From JAUVXJ01 sp964433755 (lineage in GTDB: Bacteria > Chloroflexota > Anaerolineae > UBA7937 > B3-Chlor), in NCBI GenBank assembly GCA_964433755.1, contig CAYSSR010000002.1, positions 496,001-560,000 on the forward strand: a DNA stretch of 64,000 bases. The letters run 5' to 3'. The notes beneath the pieces were generated by a model. It worked only from the letters and a program-made list of their open reading frames with translations. It ran no database searches and had not been told where the DNA came from. Positions 35,797-43,095 of this stretch are shown piece after piece. Within the stretch, counting starts at the first letter, position 1; each line of letters starts with the position of its first letter. A program made the position numbers and the translations under genes.

Positions 35797-35823
35797 GGAG
35801 ACGGAGTCTCCTCTGGTGAGGAG
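35797..35823. terminator. Two overlapping hairpins between convergent operons
   Basis: A 6-bp stem with a 3-base loop (35797-35811) overlaps a second 6-bp stem with a 4-base loop (35808-35823), so only one can form at a time. They lie 45 bp past the LivF stop and face the convergent gene ending at 35895. No U-run is present, so terminator function rests on position. Confidence 0.4.
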
Positions 35824-35894
35824 TGGTTCCCCTAGCTCTCTACTTGGGTGTACCTCGGAGCATTCGACACGCAGTACCCGGGATTCTCAGCCCC

Positions 35895-36524
35895 CTACTC
35901 TAGGCTCTCAATGATGATCCGGGCCGCAGTCCTAGCACCTATCCCCGGAAGCAGACCGCACTTCTCGAAACCCTGGGCATTGGCGAAGGCTTCCATGTTC
36001 TCTTCGCTGGCGGCAGGATCCATGTAGCGCCCGAATACCACGTCCTCATGTATTCTCGGACACAATACCGAACCTACTTCAGCTTCGAAGCGGGGCATGA
36101 AGCTGCGGGCCGCCGCGATGGTACCGCCTGTGGCCTCGTAATCCAACACATCGTCACTTCCGAAATAGAGTCCAAGGGCAACCAGACCCCCGGTGACACC
36201 CCCACACATCCAGCCGGTTCCGCCGAATCCAGGGAATGGAGACAAAGCTCGGATGACCTCCATGTTTCCCAGGCCAAACTCTTCCATCACGGCAAGCGCC
36301 GTACTTCTGGCACAATTGCGCGCGATGAAGTTGTACTCCTCGGCCCGCCGCTGAACGCGGTCCAGGATCTGTTCCCGGTTGGCCAGAATCTGGTCCCTGT
36401 TTAGCGCTTTCCTGGGGATCCCCTCCGCGGCCAGTTTCCTCACTCTGGCCTGAAGCCCTGGCTCATCCCAGTCTCTTGCCGCCAGCTCGTCCACTCTCTT
36501 CTTCAGCGCCTCATAGTCTGCCAT
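35895..36524 (-). CDS. C_GCAxxG_C_C family redox-active protein
   Basis: A 209-aa protein of the small redox family named after its spaced Cys pattern. NCARSTALAVMEEFG near 69-83 carries the first Cys, MCGGVTGGLVALGLYFG near 105-121 the second, and later Cys lie at VLCPRI and EKCGLL near the C-terminus. The canonical GCA is NCA here. The family is thought to bind a metal or cofactor; no reaction is established. It is the last gene of the molybdenum hydroxylase cluster, 100 bp after MoaF. An ATG with AAGGAG about 11 bases ahead is used. Confidence 0.82.
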   Translation of the reverse strand: MADYEALKKRVDELAARDWDEPGLQARVRKLAAEGIPRKALNRDQILANREQILDRVQRRAEEYNFIARNCARSTALAVMEEFGLGNMEVIRALSPFPGFGGTGWMCGGVTGGLVALGLYFGSDDVLDYEATGGTIAAARSFMPRFEAEVGSVLCPRIHEDVVFGRYMDPAASEENMEAFANAQGFEKCGLLPGIGARTAARIIIESLE

Positions 36525-36624
36525 GGTCTAGCCAACTCCTTCGCTATCGTGTTGTGGTGATGCCACGTGAATCGAGGACACCGCTGTGCACGGCAGCCAC
36601 CGGACAGAGAGCACTCGACACACC

Positions 36625-37413
36625 CTACAGCGGCTGCATGTCGAGCGGATAGAAAGCCATCGACAGCTTCGTGATGAGAGCGCCGGCAGGTGTGTTGGCG
36701 ATGGCTCCGTCTTCGCCAATGGCGAAGAACTTGCCGGTCGATCTCATCTGATCCCAGTTGTAGAAGAACACCGTGGAGACAGGCAGACCGAACTCGCGGA
36801 AGGTGAAGATGTATTGGTTGTCGTCGAACTTGTAGACAGTGGCCAGATCGACGTCGCCTTCACCGCGCAGTGGCCCTACGATGCATTGCCAGGCATATCG
36901 CCTTGAACTCAGGTAGACATGCTCGAAACACTGCCCAGGACTGTATGAATAGAGGCCACGCAAGCCTATGAGATCACGAGTCTCCGCCGGCTTGCGCCCC
37001 GTGGGCGGAATGGCCGGATCGCCGAGCACACCGGCCGAGAACTCGTGGACCGCCCGAGGTTCCTTGCCCACATCGCCTTCGCGCATGATGGTGCGGACCG
37101 CGAGCACTTGCCGTGTTTGAACGTTGACCACGAAGGTCTGCGACTGGCGAGGTTCCTGGGAGAAGGTCATGTCGATGTAGTAGGTCTGCGGCGCCACCTC
37201 CACTACCTCGCACCAGTCCGTGCCGCTCTCACCGTCGCTTCTCCAGGCGACCTCGTTACGATCCACGAAGTCAAGATCGAAGGACTTCCCCATGTCGAGC
37301 GTGATCTTCATGGTCTGATTCACCAGCGCCTCTGTCTGGGGAAGACGGTGGGTCGCCATCTCCGAGGCATAGTCCTCATACTTGTAGTCCGTTTCACCTT
37401 CCTGCTGTGGCAT
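36625..37413 (-). CDS. MoaF-like protein (molybdenum cofactor-associated, lipocalin-like)
   Basis: A 262-aa protein matching the two-domain MoaF family. The N-terminal half has KSFDLDFVDRNEVAWRSD near 42-59; the C-terminal half has YSPGQCFEHVYLSSRRYAWQ near 155-174 and FFYNWDQMRSTGKFFAIG near 220, all typical. MoaF was described with the molybdenum-dependent nicotine genes of an Arthrobacter plasmid; its biochemical role is unclear. Placement next to two molybdenum hydroxylases strongly supports the call. AAGGAGG precedes the ATG. It follows the SDR gene by 33 bp. Confidence 0.85.
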   Translation of the reverse strand: MPQQEGETDYKYEDYASEMATHRLPQTEALVNQTMKITLDMGKSFDLDFVDRNEVAWRSDGESGTDWCEVVEVAPQTYYIDMTFSQEPRQSQTFVVNVQTRQVLAVRTIMREGDVGKEPRAVHEFSAGVLGDPAIPPTGRKPAETRDLIGLRGLYSYSPGQCFEHVYLSSRRYAWQCIVGPLRGEGDVDLATVYKFDDNQYIFTFREFGLPVSTVFFYNWDQMRSTGKFFAIGEDGAIANTPAGALITKLSMAFYPLDMQPL

Positions 37414-37446
37414 CGTGCCCTCCCTCCTTGGCGAACAGGTCCTTCC

Positions 37447-38268
37447 TCACACGCCCCACTTCACGCCGGCATTGGTCAGCGCCGCCCCCGCAACGTCGAC
37501 AAGCGCCGCTCCGCCATCAACCAGAAGAACAGACCCCGTCATAAACGTGGAATCATCGCTGGCGAGGTAACTGCAAATGCCGGCGATCTCACTGGGACTG
37601 GCCGTCCTCCTCAGGGGCACCATCGAAGACACGCACTCAAAAACGCCGTCCAGATCTGTCCCCAGGACTTCCCCAAGAGGGCCGAGCGATTTCTCCAGCA
37701 TCTCCGTTCTAGTGCCGCCTGGGCAGACCGCATTACATCGGATCTTCGATGTCCCGAAATCTAACGCAACCTGCTGGGTGAGCCCGATGAGACCCGCCTT
37801 CGACGCACAGTAGGCTGGCATGCCAGGCAGGCAGCGTACACCTCCCAAGGAAGCGATGTTGATAATGGAACCTCCGCCTGCCTCGATCATGTGCGGTATG
37901 GATGCCTTCATGAGGTACATAGGCCCGGTGAGATTCGTCTCGAGAACCCTGTGCCAGAGTTCCGGATCTACGTCGACGACGGTGGTGCCCCCCGGGTCTA
38001 TCGCAGCGTTGTTCACCAGCACGTCGAGTTTGCCGGCGACTCCGAGCACCGTCTCGACCATTCGCTCGGCATCCTCGAGCTTGGTTACATCCCCAGCGCA
38101 CGTCACGACGCTCCCTGCCGGCGACGCCCCCGCCACGTCATCGAGCGGTCTCTGACGGCGGCCGGTGATGCATATCCTCGCGCCGTCAGCAACGAAGCGC
38201 TTGGCGATCGCGGCGCCTATGCCAGTGCCCGCTCCTGTGATCAGTGCTACTTTCCCGTCCAGTTTCAT
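37447..38268 (-). CDS. Short-chain dehydrogenase/reductase (SDR)
   Basis: About 273 aa, a classical SDR. The cofactor motif TGAGTGIGAAIA lies near 11-22, NNAAID near 89-94, catalytic Ser in NIASLGG near 141 and YCASK (Tyr-x-x-x-Lys) near 156-160. The acidic-residue position after strand 2 has TGRR, suggesting NADP(H). The ATG at 38268 is preferred, GAGG 7 bases ahead, over a GTG two codons upstream. It oxidises or reduces an alcohol/ketone in the pathway served by the molybdenum hydroxylases. Substrate unknown. Confidence 0.9.
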   Translation of the reverse strand: MKLDGKVALITGAGTGIGAAIAKRFVADGARICITGRRQRPLDDVAGASPAGSVVTCAGDVTKLEDAERMVETVLGVAGKLDVLVNNAAIDPGGTTVVDVDPELWHRVLETNLTGPMYLMKASIPHMIEAGGGSIINIASLGGVRCLPGMPAYCASKAGLIGLTQQVALDFGTSKIRCNAVCPGGTRTEMLEKSLGPLGEVLGTDLDGVFECVSSMVPLRRTASPSEIAGICSYLASDDSTFMTGSVLLVDGGAALVDVAGAALTNAGVKWGV

Positions 38269-38321
38269 CTCCACGCCTCACTGAGCCCGTCAGTGGCAGA
38301 CACGCCTGCCACCAGCATGGA

Positions 38322-38351
38322 GGGCCACCGCTTTCCATGATTCGGTGGCCC
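38322..38351. terminator. Perfect 9-bp hairpin after the zinc-ribbon gene
   Basis: Arms 38322-38330 and 38343-38351 pair perfectly around a 12-base loop, 18 bp past the stop of the small Cys/His gene on the minus strand. A second 7-bp stem follows at 38293-38312, just before the SDR gene. Without a U-run these may be processing or partial termination sites inside the operon. Confidence 0.5.
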
Positions 38352-38368
38352 ACTGCACAACAGCCAGC

Positions 38369-38587
38369 CTAGTCTTCGACCTTGGTCTCCTCTTCCAGCA
38401 CCTCGGCCAAGGCTTTGTACCCCTCACCACCAAACGACTTGAACTGCATGGTGAGCAACTCCGAGAACTTGAAGCCTTTGGCACTGATCCAGTCTCGATG
38501 TACCTTGTCCCCCCTCCCGATCATGTGTCGAGCCAGGTCCATTGCAGTGCTCGAAACCTTGTTGCATACCGGGCAGTGATAGCTCAT
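38369..38587 (-). CDS. Small Cys/His zinc-finger-like protein
   Basis: A 72-aa protein. Its N-terminus YHCPVCNKVSSTAMDLARH has Cys-x2-Cys followed by His residues at about 21 and 30, a C2H2-like zinc site, then an amphipathic helical tail rich in Glu. A GGGAGG site stands ahead of the ATG. It lies 31 bp after the stop of a molybdenum hydroxylase large subunit, in the same transcript. I do not recognise a named family. Zinc-dependent binding of protein or nucleic acid, or assembly help for the hydroxylase, are possibilities only. Confidence 0.75.
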   Translation of the reverse strand: MSYHCPVCNKVSSTAMDLARHMIGRGDKVHRDWISAKGFKFSELLTMQFKSFGGEGYKALAEVLEEETKVED

Positions 38588-38618
38588 TGGCGACCTCCCA
38601 ATCCTCAGTGATGTACAC

Positions 38619-40898
38619 TCAGGACTGCTTGCTTTGTCTCTCCTTCTCCCTCAGCGCTCTGAAGACCTTCTCTGGCGTTATGGGCAGATCGTTCACTCGC
38701 ACACCCACCGCTTTGTACACCGCATTGCCTATGGCCCCGGCGGTGGGATTGGTCAATCCTTCGCCAGCCTCCTTGGCCCCAAACGGTCCTTCGGGCTCAT
38801 AGGTGTCGATCTCCAGGATCTCACACTCCGGCATGTCCAAGGAGCGGATGAGCTTGTAGTCAGCGATCGAGGGGTTGAGAATGTTGCCTTCGTCCATAGG
38901 CTGGTTCTCACAGAAGCCATAGCCACCGGCCATCATTATCGCCCCCTCCAGTTGCCCTTCGATGCCTACGGGGTTGATAACTGTGCCGCTCTCGTGGGCA
39001 GTGGTCACGTTCATCAGTTTGTACCGGCCCGTCTCAGGGTCAACCTCCACCTCGACAGCCTGGACGCCAAAGCTATAGGCGGGAGATATCATACCCTTGC
39101 GGTGGGGCGTATAGTGTCCCCGACCGATGATCACCTCGCCGTCTTTACCCCTGATCGCCTCCTTGACTACGTCGAAATAGGAGACGCCTCGCTCCGGACG
39201 GTCGACCAGGTGCACCCATTGGTCCTTGATATCCAGGTCATAGACGATGTTGGCGCCCATCTTGGCCGCGGCATACTCCAGGATCTGTCTCTTGGCGTCG
39301 GCTGCCGCCATCTTGACAGCGTTGCCGTTCATCAGCGTCTCCCGGCTGCCCCAGGCGCCGAGGTCAGCAGGACAGATGCCGGTATCGCTGGCATGTATCC
39401 TGACGTCATCGAGGTGTACGCCCAGCTCCTCAGCACAGATCATGCTCAGCGTGGTATCAGAGCCCTGGCCGATATCGCAGGCCCCCGTGAACAGGTCTAC
39501 CTTACCATCGATGTTCACCCGGACCAGAGCTGCCGAGAAGGCGTAGGGGGTATCGAACCAGTTGAAGATACCGCCCGACATGAACCCATAGGCAGCTACG
39601 CCTATGCCACGGTTAGGGGGTAGCTTGCCGCGCTTCTTGATGTGTCCGTCGATCGCGTCCAGGCACTCGTGCAGCCCGCAGCTCTGGACAGTAGCCTGCC
39701 CCGGAACCACGTAGTTGGGCGTCATCCCATTCTTGCGCCTGATCTCGATGGGGTCTATTCCCAGATCGTCAGCCAGCATGTCCAATTGAGATTCCCCAGC
39801 GAATGCCGCCTGGGGAGCTCCGAAGCCCCGCATGGCCGACGTCGGTGCTGTGTTGGTGTAGACCCGATAGCCGTCGTACCGGTAGTTGGGATACTTGTAC
39901 GGGAACGACGAGAAGAAACCAGTCAAGTAGAGTGCGGTCGCTCCCATGGCCGTGTAGGCCCCGCCCTCGGTGATCACTCTGACCTCTTTGGCCAAGAGGG
40001 TGCCGTCTTTCTTGGCGCCAAGTCTGAGATAGTAGTACATCGGGGTCCGCCGCTTGGTGGCGGTGAACTCTTCCTCCCGGGTGAGGACTATCTTCACCGG
40101 CTGACGCAGCTTCATGGACAGCACAGAGGCACAGAACTGGGCGGAATCCAGCTCGAACTTGCTGCCGAAGCCGCCTCCCGTGGGCGGTTTGATCACCCTT
40201 ACGTCGCCCTCTCTCAAGTCCAGGATATCAGCCAGTAGTCTCTGAATGTAGTAGGAAGACTGGGTGGAAGTCCACACCGTAAGCTTGCCACTATGGTCGA
40301 AGCTGGCCACGGCGCTATGGGTCTCCATACAGACGTGCGACTGTGACGAGCACTTGAACTTGTCTTCGCGGACGTAGTCACACTTCTTGAACGCCTCGTC
40401 AACGTCGCCCCACTCGATATGACGGGTCACATTGATGTTGAGTTCGACACCATCGTGGATTTGAGGTGCCTCTTCCTTGATCGCTTCCAGCGGGTCGAAG
40501 ACCGCTGGCAATGGCTCGTATTCAACCTCGATCAGGTCCAGCGCTTCCTCGGCCGTATCCTCATCGATGGCGGCCACTGCTGCCACTGCGTCGCCGATGT
40601 AGCGAACCTTGTCGCCGCAGAGAATCGTCTCATCACAGAGCTCGGGGAACCGCCGCCAGATACCCTGTTTACGTCCCGGAGTGTCCTTTGAGGTGACTAC
40701 CGCCTTCACCCCGATCAACGCCTCCGCCTGGCTGGTGTCGATGTTCAGAATCTCAGCATGGGGATAGGGGCTTCTCAGGATCTTGCCGTGCAGCATGTTC
40801 GGCAGCACCATGTCGAAGGTGTACTTGGCACTACCGGTTACCTTCTCCGGGCCATCCACCCTGCGCACGCGCTGACCGATTACCGAGTACTTGCTCAT
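38619..40898 (-). CDS. Molybdenum hydroxylase large subunit (xanthine dehydrogenase family), module 1
   Basis: A 759-aa molybdopterin-binding subunit. It opens VIGQRVRRVDGPEKVTGSAK, standard for the family, then the MoCo stretches GGGFGSKFELDS near 243-254, SAMRGFGAPQAAFAGES near 353-369 and CDIGQGSDTTL near 468. The C-terminal GAKEAGEG near 719 holds the catalytic Glu region. The CoxL form I motif AYRCSFR is absent, so it is not an aerobic CO dehydrogenase. It overlaps its 2Fe-2S partner by 4 bases (ATGA). Such enzymes hydroxylate N-heterocycles, aldehydes, purines or aromatic thioesters. Confidence 0.93.
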   Translation of the reverse strand: MSKYSVIGQRVRRVDGPEKVTGSAKYTFDMVLPNMLHGKILRSPYPHAEILNIDTSQAEALIGVKAVVTSKDTPGRKQGIWRRFPELCDETILCGDKVRYIGDAVAAVAAIDEDTAEEALDLIEVEYEPLPAVFDPLEAIKEEAPQIHDGVELNINVTRHIEWGDVDEAFKKCDYVREDKFKCSSQSHVCMETHSAVASFDHSGKLTVWTSTQSSYYIQRLLADILDLREGDVRVIKPPTGGGFGSKFELDSAQFCASVLSMKLRQPVKIVLTREEEFTATKRRTPMYYYLRLGAKKDGTLLAKEVRVITEGGAYTAMGATALYLTGFFSSFPYKYPNYRYDGYRVYTNTAPTSAMRGFGAPQAAFAGESQLDMLADDLGIDPIEIRRKNGMTPNYVVPGQATVQSCGLHECLDAIDGHIKKRGKLPPNRGIGVAAYGFMSGGIFNWFDTPYAFSAALVRVNIDGKVDLFTGACDIGQGSDTTLSMICAEELGVHLDDVRIHASDTGICPADLGAWGSRETLMNGNAVKMAAADAKRQILEYAAAKMGANIVYDLDIKDQWVHLVDRPERGVSYFDVVKEAIRGKDGEVIIGRGHYTPHRKGMISPAYSFGVQAVEVEVDPETGRYKLMNVTTAHESGTVINPVGIEGQLEGAIMMAGGYGFCENQPMDEGNILNPSIADYKLIRSLDMPECEILEIDTYEPEGPFGAKEAGEGLTNPTAGAIGNAVYKAVGVRVNDLPITPEKVFRALREKERQSKQS

Positions 40899-41374
40899 AT
40901 CTTCTCCTTATACTCGCCGCTGACCACAGCAGTAACGGCGCGAACGATGCTGTTGTAGCCGGTGCACCGGCAGATGTTACCGTGAATACCTTCCTTTATC
41001 TGATCCTTGTCAGGCTCAGGATTCTCGTCCAGCAGCGCCTTGGCCGACATCAGCATCCCCGCGGTACAGAAGCCGCACTGGAAAGCACCATGGTCAAGGA
41101 AGGCCTCCTGGAGAGGATGCAACTCGCCTCCGCTCGCCAGACCCTCGATCGTCAGCACCTCACCACCGTCGGCTTGCAGTGCCAGTATGGAGCATGACTT
41201 GACCGCCATGCCATTGAGAATCACGGTGCAAGCACCACAGCTACTGCTGCTACACCCTCTCTTGGTCCCGGTCAGTCCCAGGTGGTCCCTCAGCACTTCC
41301 ACCAGCAAGGTCCCGCTCTTGACATACAGCTCGTACGGCTGACCATTCACTACTAGTCGTAGCTCTTTTCTCAT
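40895..41374 (-). CDS. Molybdenum hydroxylase 2Fe-2S subunit, module 1
   Basis: A 159-aa electron-transfer subunit with two 2Fe-2S domains. The plant-type ferredoxin site is GCSSSSCGACTVILNG near 42-57 with the fourth Cys in VKSC near 61. The helical-domain cluster uses QCGFCTAGM near 98-106 and ICRCTGY near 135. It passes electrons from the Mo site to FAD. Its stop overlaps the large-subunit start by 4 bases and it follows the FAD subunit by 17 bp. Confidence 0.95.
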   Translation of the reverse strand: MRKELRLVVNGQPYELYVKSGTLLVEVLRDHLGLTGTKRGCSSSSCGACTVILNGMAVKSCSILALQADGGEVLTIEGLASGGELHPLQEAFLDHGAFQCGFCTAGMLMSAKALLDENPEPDKDQIKEGIHGNICRCTGYNSIVRAVTAVVSGEYKEKI

Positions 41375-41391
41375 GTTCCGAAACCTTCTTC

Positions 41392-42267
41392 CTAAGCCTG
41401 TCTTGCTCTGGCCAGGGCTTCCTTGCCTACTCGGGCCACCAGAACCTTGACCAACTCCCGCCGGTACTCCTCGGAGGCAGAGATGTCAGATATCGGCTCA
41501 GCCTCTTGTGAGGCCTCTTGCCCGGCTTCCTTGAGTCGCTTATCGGTGATCTTCTTGCCTCTGAGTACCCCTTCCGCTTGTTTGGCCCTTATTGGAGTTG
41601 GTCCACAGGCGCCCAGCACGATGCGCGCATCTCCGCACTTGCCATCGCCTGAGTCCAGAGTGATCGACACGGCAACTCCCACTGTGGCCATGTCGTGCTC
41701 TATGATGTTGAACTTGGTGTAGGCAGTGCCACTGTGAGGTGGGACTGCCGGCACTTGAATCTCAGTGAGCAACTCGGCAGGCTCCAGGGCAGTCTCGAAG
41801 TAGTCTACAAAGAAGTCTTCGAGCGCCATGTTTCTCTCGCCCTGAAGGCCAGCTACAGTCAAGGTAGCATTCAGCGCTATCAGCACCGGTGCTGGGTCTC
41901 CGGCCGGCTCACCGTGACAGAGGTTGCCGCCAATCGTGCCCCAGTTACGGGTCTGGATGGAAGCCAGGCTGTGCTCCATCTCGGCCAGTATGCCGAAACC
42001 ATTCTTCATGACCGGTGATTTCTCTATGGTACGATGTGTGGTCAGGGCGCCAATCTTCAGCCCTTCTTTGGCATCAGACTTGATGTAGTCCAACTCAGAC
42101 ACGCCCTTGATGTCGATCAGGTACTCAGGCGCGAGCAAGCCCTGTCTCATCAGGATCAGCAGAGACTGTCCCCCGGCGATCACCTTACACTCATCCTGGT
42201 GTTCGCCCAATAGGGTTAGGGCTTCCTTGAGTGTCTTGGGAGCTAGGTGTTCAAAGTCTCGTAGCAT
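41392..42267 (-). CDS. Molybdenum hydroxylase FAD subunit (CoxM-like), module 1
   Basis: A 291-aa FAD-binding subunit. The two flavin motifs are AGGQSLLILMRQG near 32-44 and TIGGNLCHGEPAGD near 110-123. The family's C-terminal domain follows. The 4Fe-4S loop found in 4-hydroxybenzoyl-CoA reductase beta subunits is not seen. The ribosome site is weak. It lies 57 bp behind the CoxG-like gene and 17 bp ahead of its 2Fe-2S partner. Confidence 0.93.
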   Translation of the reverse strand: MLRDFEHLAPKTLKEALTLLGEHQDECKVIAGGQSLLILMRQGLLAPEYLIDIKGVSELDYIKSDAKEGLKIGALTTHRTIEKSPVMKNGFGILAEMEHSLASIQTRNWGTIGGNLCHGEPAGDPAPVLIALNATLTVAGLQGERNMALEDFFVDYFETALEPAELLTEIQVPAVPPHSGTAYTKFNIIEHDMATVGVAVSITLDSGDGKCGDARIVLGACGPTPIRAKQAEGVLRGKKITDKRLKEAGQEASQEAEPISDISASEEYRRELVKVLVARVGKEALARARQA

Positions 42268-42324
42268 TCTCGTCTACCCCGCTTGATTCTGTGGATCTGA
42301 TCGATGTGAGCCTACTATTCCACC

Positions 42325-42792
42325 TTACTTGTCCCGCTCGGCCATTCGACTCTTCAGTGTCTCCTGCAAGTTCGCGGTGACCTCGTCTCCCACTTGCTTG
42401 ACTTTGGCTCGCATGATCCGTTCCCCGAACGTAGCGAGTCGCCCGACCAAACTCACGTTCGCGCTGTATGACACCTCTACACTGTCCTTTGAGATCTCCT
42501 TCAGGTTAAGGGTTCCCTCCATCGTGAAGGTGCCCGCCTTGCCGATGTCTGCACCTCTGCCGACCGCTTTTACATGTCGCGGCGGATCTATCTCCGTTAG
42601 AACAGTGGTGAACTTCAACCTCACTGTTATCGGCCCAACCTTCTGTTTGATCACGGCGTCATAGGTGTTCTCGCCAACCTCTTCGAGCTCCTCGGCACCG
42701 GGAATGCACGCGGCGAGTGTGTCTATCTCGAACAGAAGATCCCACACCTCTGCAATAGGTGCTTGTAGAGTGAAGTTCCCTTCAATCAGCAT
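42325..42792 (-). CDS. CoxG-like SRPBCC-fold protein
   Basis: A 155-aa protein of the carbon monoxide dehydrogenase subunit G family (START/SRPBCC fold). LEGNFTLQAPIAEVWDLL-like opening, IPGAEELEEVGENTYDA near 30-46 and VGRLATFGERIMRAK near 113-127 are typical. CoxG proteins accompany molybdenum hydroxylases and are linked to maturation or recruitment to the membrane. AGGAGG precedes the ATG, and the small Cys-rich gene ends 6 bp upstream. It sits between the two hydroxylase modules and could serve both. Confidence 0.9.
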   Translation of the reverse strand: MLIEGNFTLQAPIAEVWDLLFEIDTLAACIPGAEELEEVGENTYDAVIKQKVGPITVRLKFTTVLTEIDPPRHVKAVGRGADIGKAGTFTMEGTLNLKEISKDSVEVSYSANVSLVGRLATFGERIMRAKVKQVGDEVTANLQETLKSRMAERDK

Positions 42793-42798
42793 TTGAAA

Positions 42799-43059
42799 TC
42801 AGTCCTCCTCTTGATGTCTCTCGTGCTCACTGACGAACGGATCCATGGCACGAGTGCGGATGATAGATGGTATCTCGAATGCTCCATTTGACCCCGCCCC
42901 TGCAACGAACGGCGGTTTCTCCCTGGCGAGCTCCACCGGATCGCCGATGTATCCCCGGTATCTCTGGCAGAAGCACAGGTAGTAATGCCTACCTCTGTAC
43001 AAGGCGCACTCCTCGCACAGTCTGTTGGAGAATGGGCACCTCATCTTTATCTTGGCCAC
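42799..43059 (-). CDS. Small cysteine-rich protein, unknown function
   Basis: An 86-aa protein with five Cys in its first 32 residues (RCPFSNRLCEECALYRG, then YYLCFCQRY), a spacing that could hold zinc or an Fe-S cluster. The rest is polar with no membrane segment. GTG at 43059, with AGGAG 9 bases ahead, is preferred to a TTG two codons upstream that sits too close to the site. It lies between the module 2 large subunit and CoxG, 6 bp from the latter. I recognise no named family; a maturation or assembly role for the hydroxylases is a guess from context. Confidence 0.75.
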   Translation of the reverse strand: MAKIKMRCPFSNRLCEECALYRGRHYYLCFCQRYRGYIGDPVELAREKPPFVAGAGSNGAFEIPSIIRTRAMDPFVSEHERHQEED

Positions 43060-43095
43060 TGACAAATGCTCCTGCTGCCCACACCAACGAGCAGG

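Noticed and set aside
41392..42267. 4-hydroxybenzoyl-CoA reductase beta subunit
   Set aside because: The extra Cys-rich loop that binds a 4Fe-4S cluster in that enzyme is not visible in either FAD subunit.
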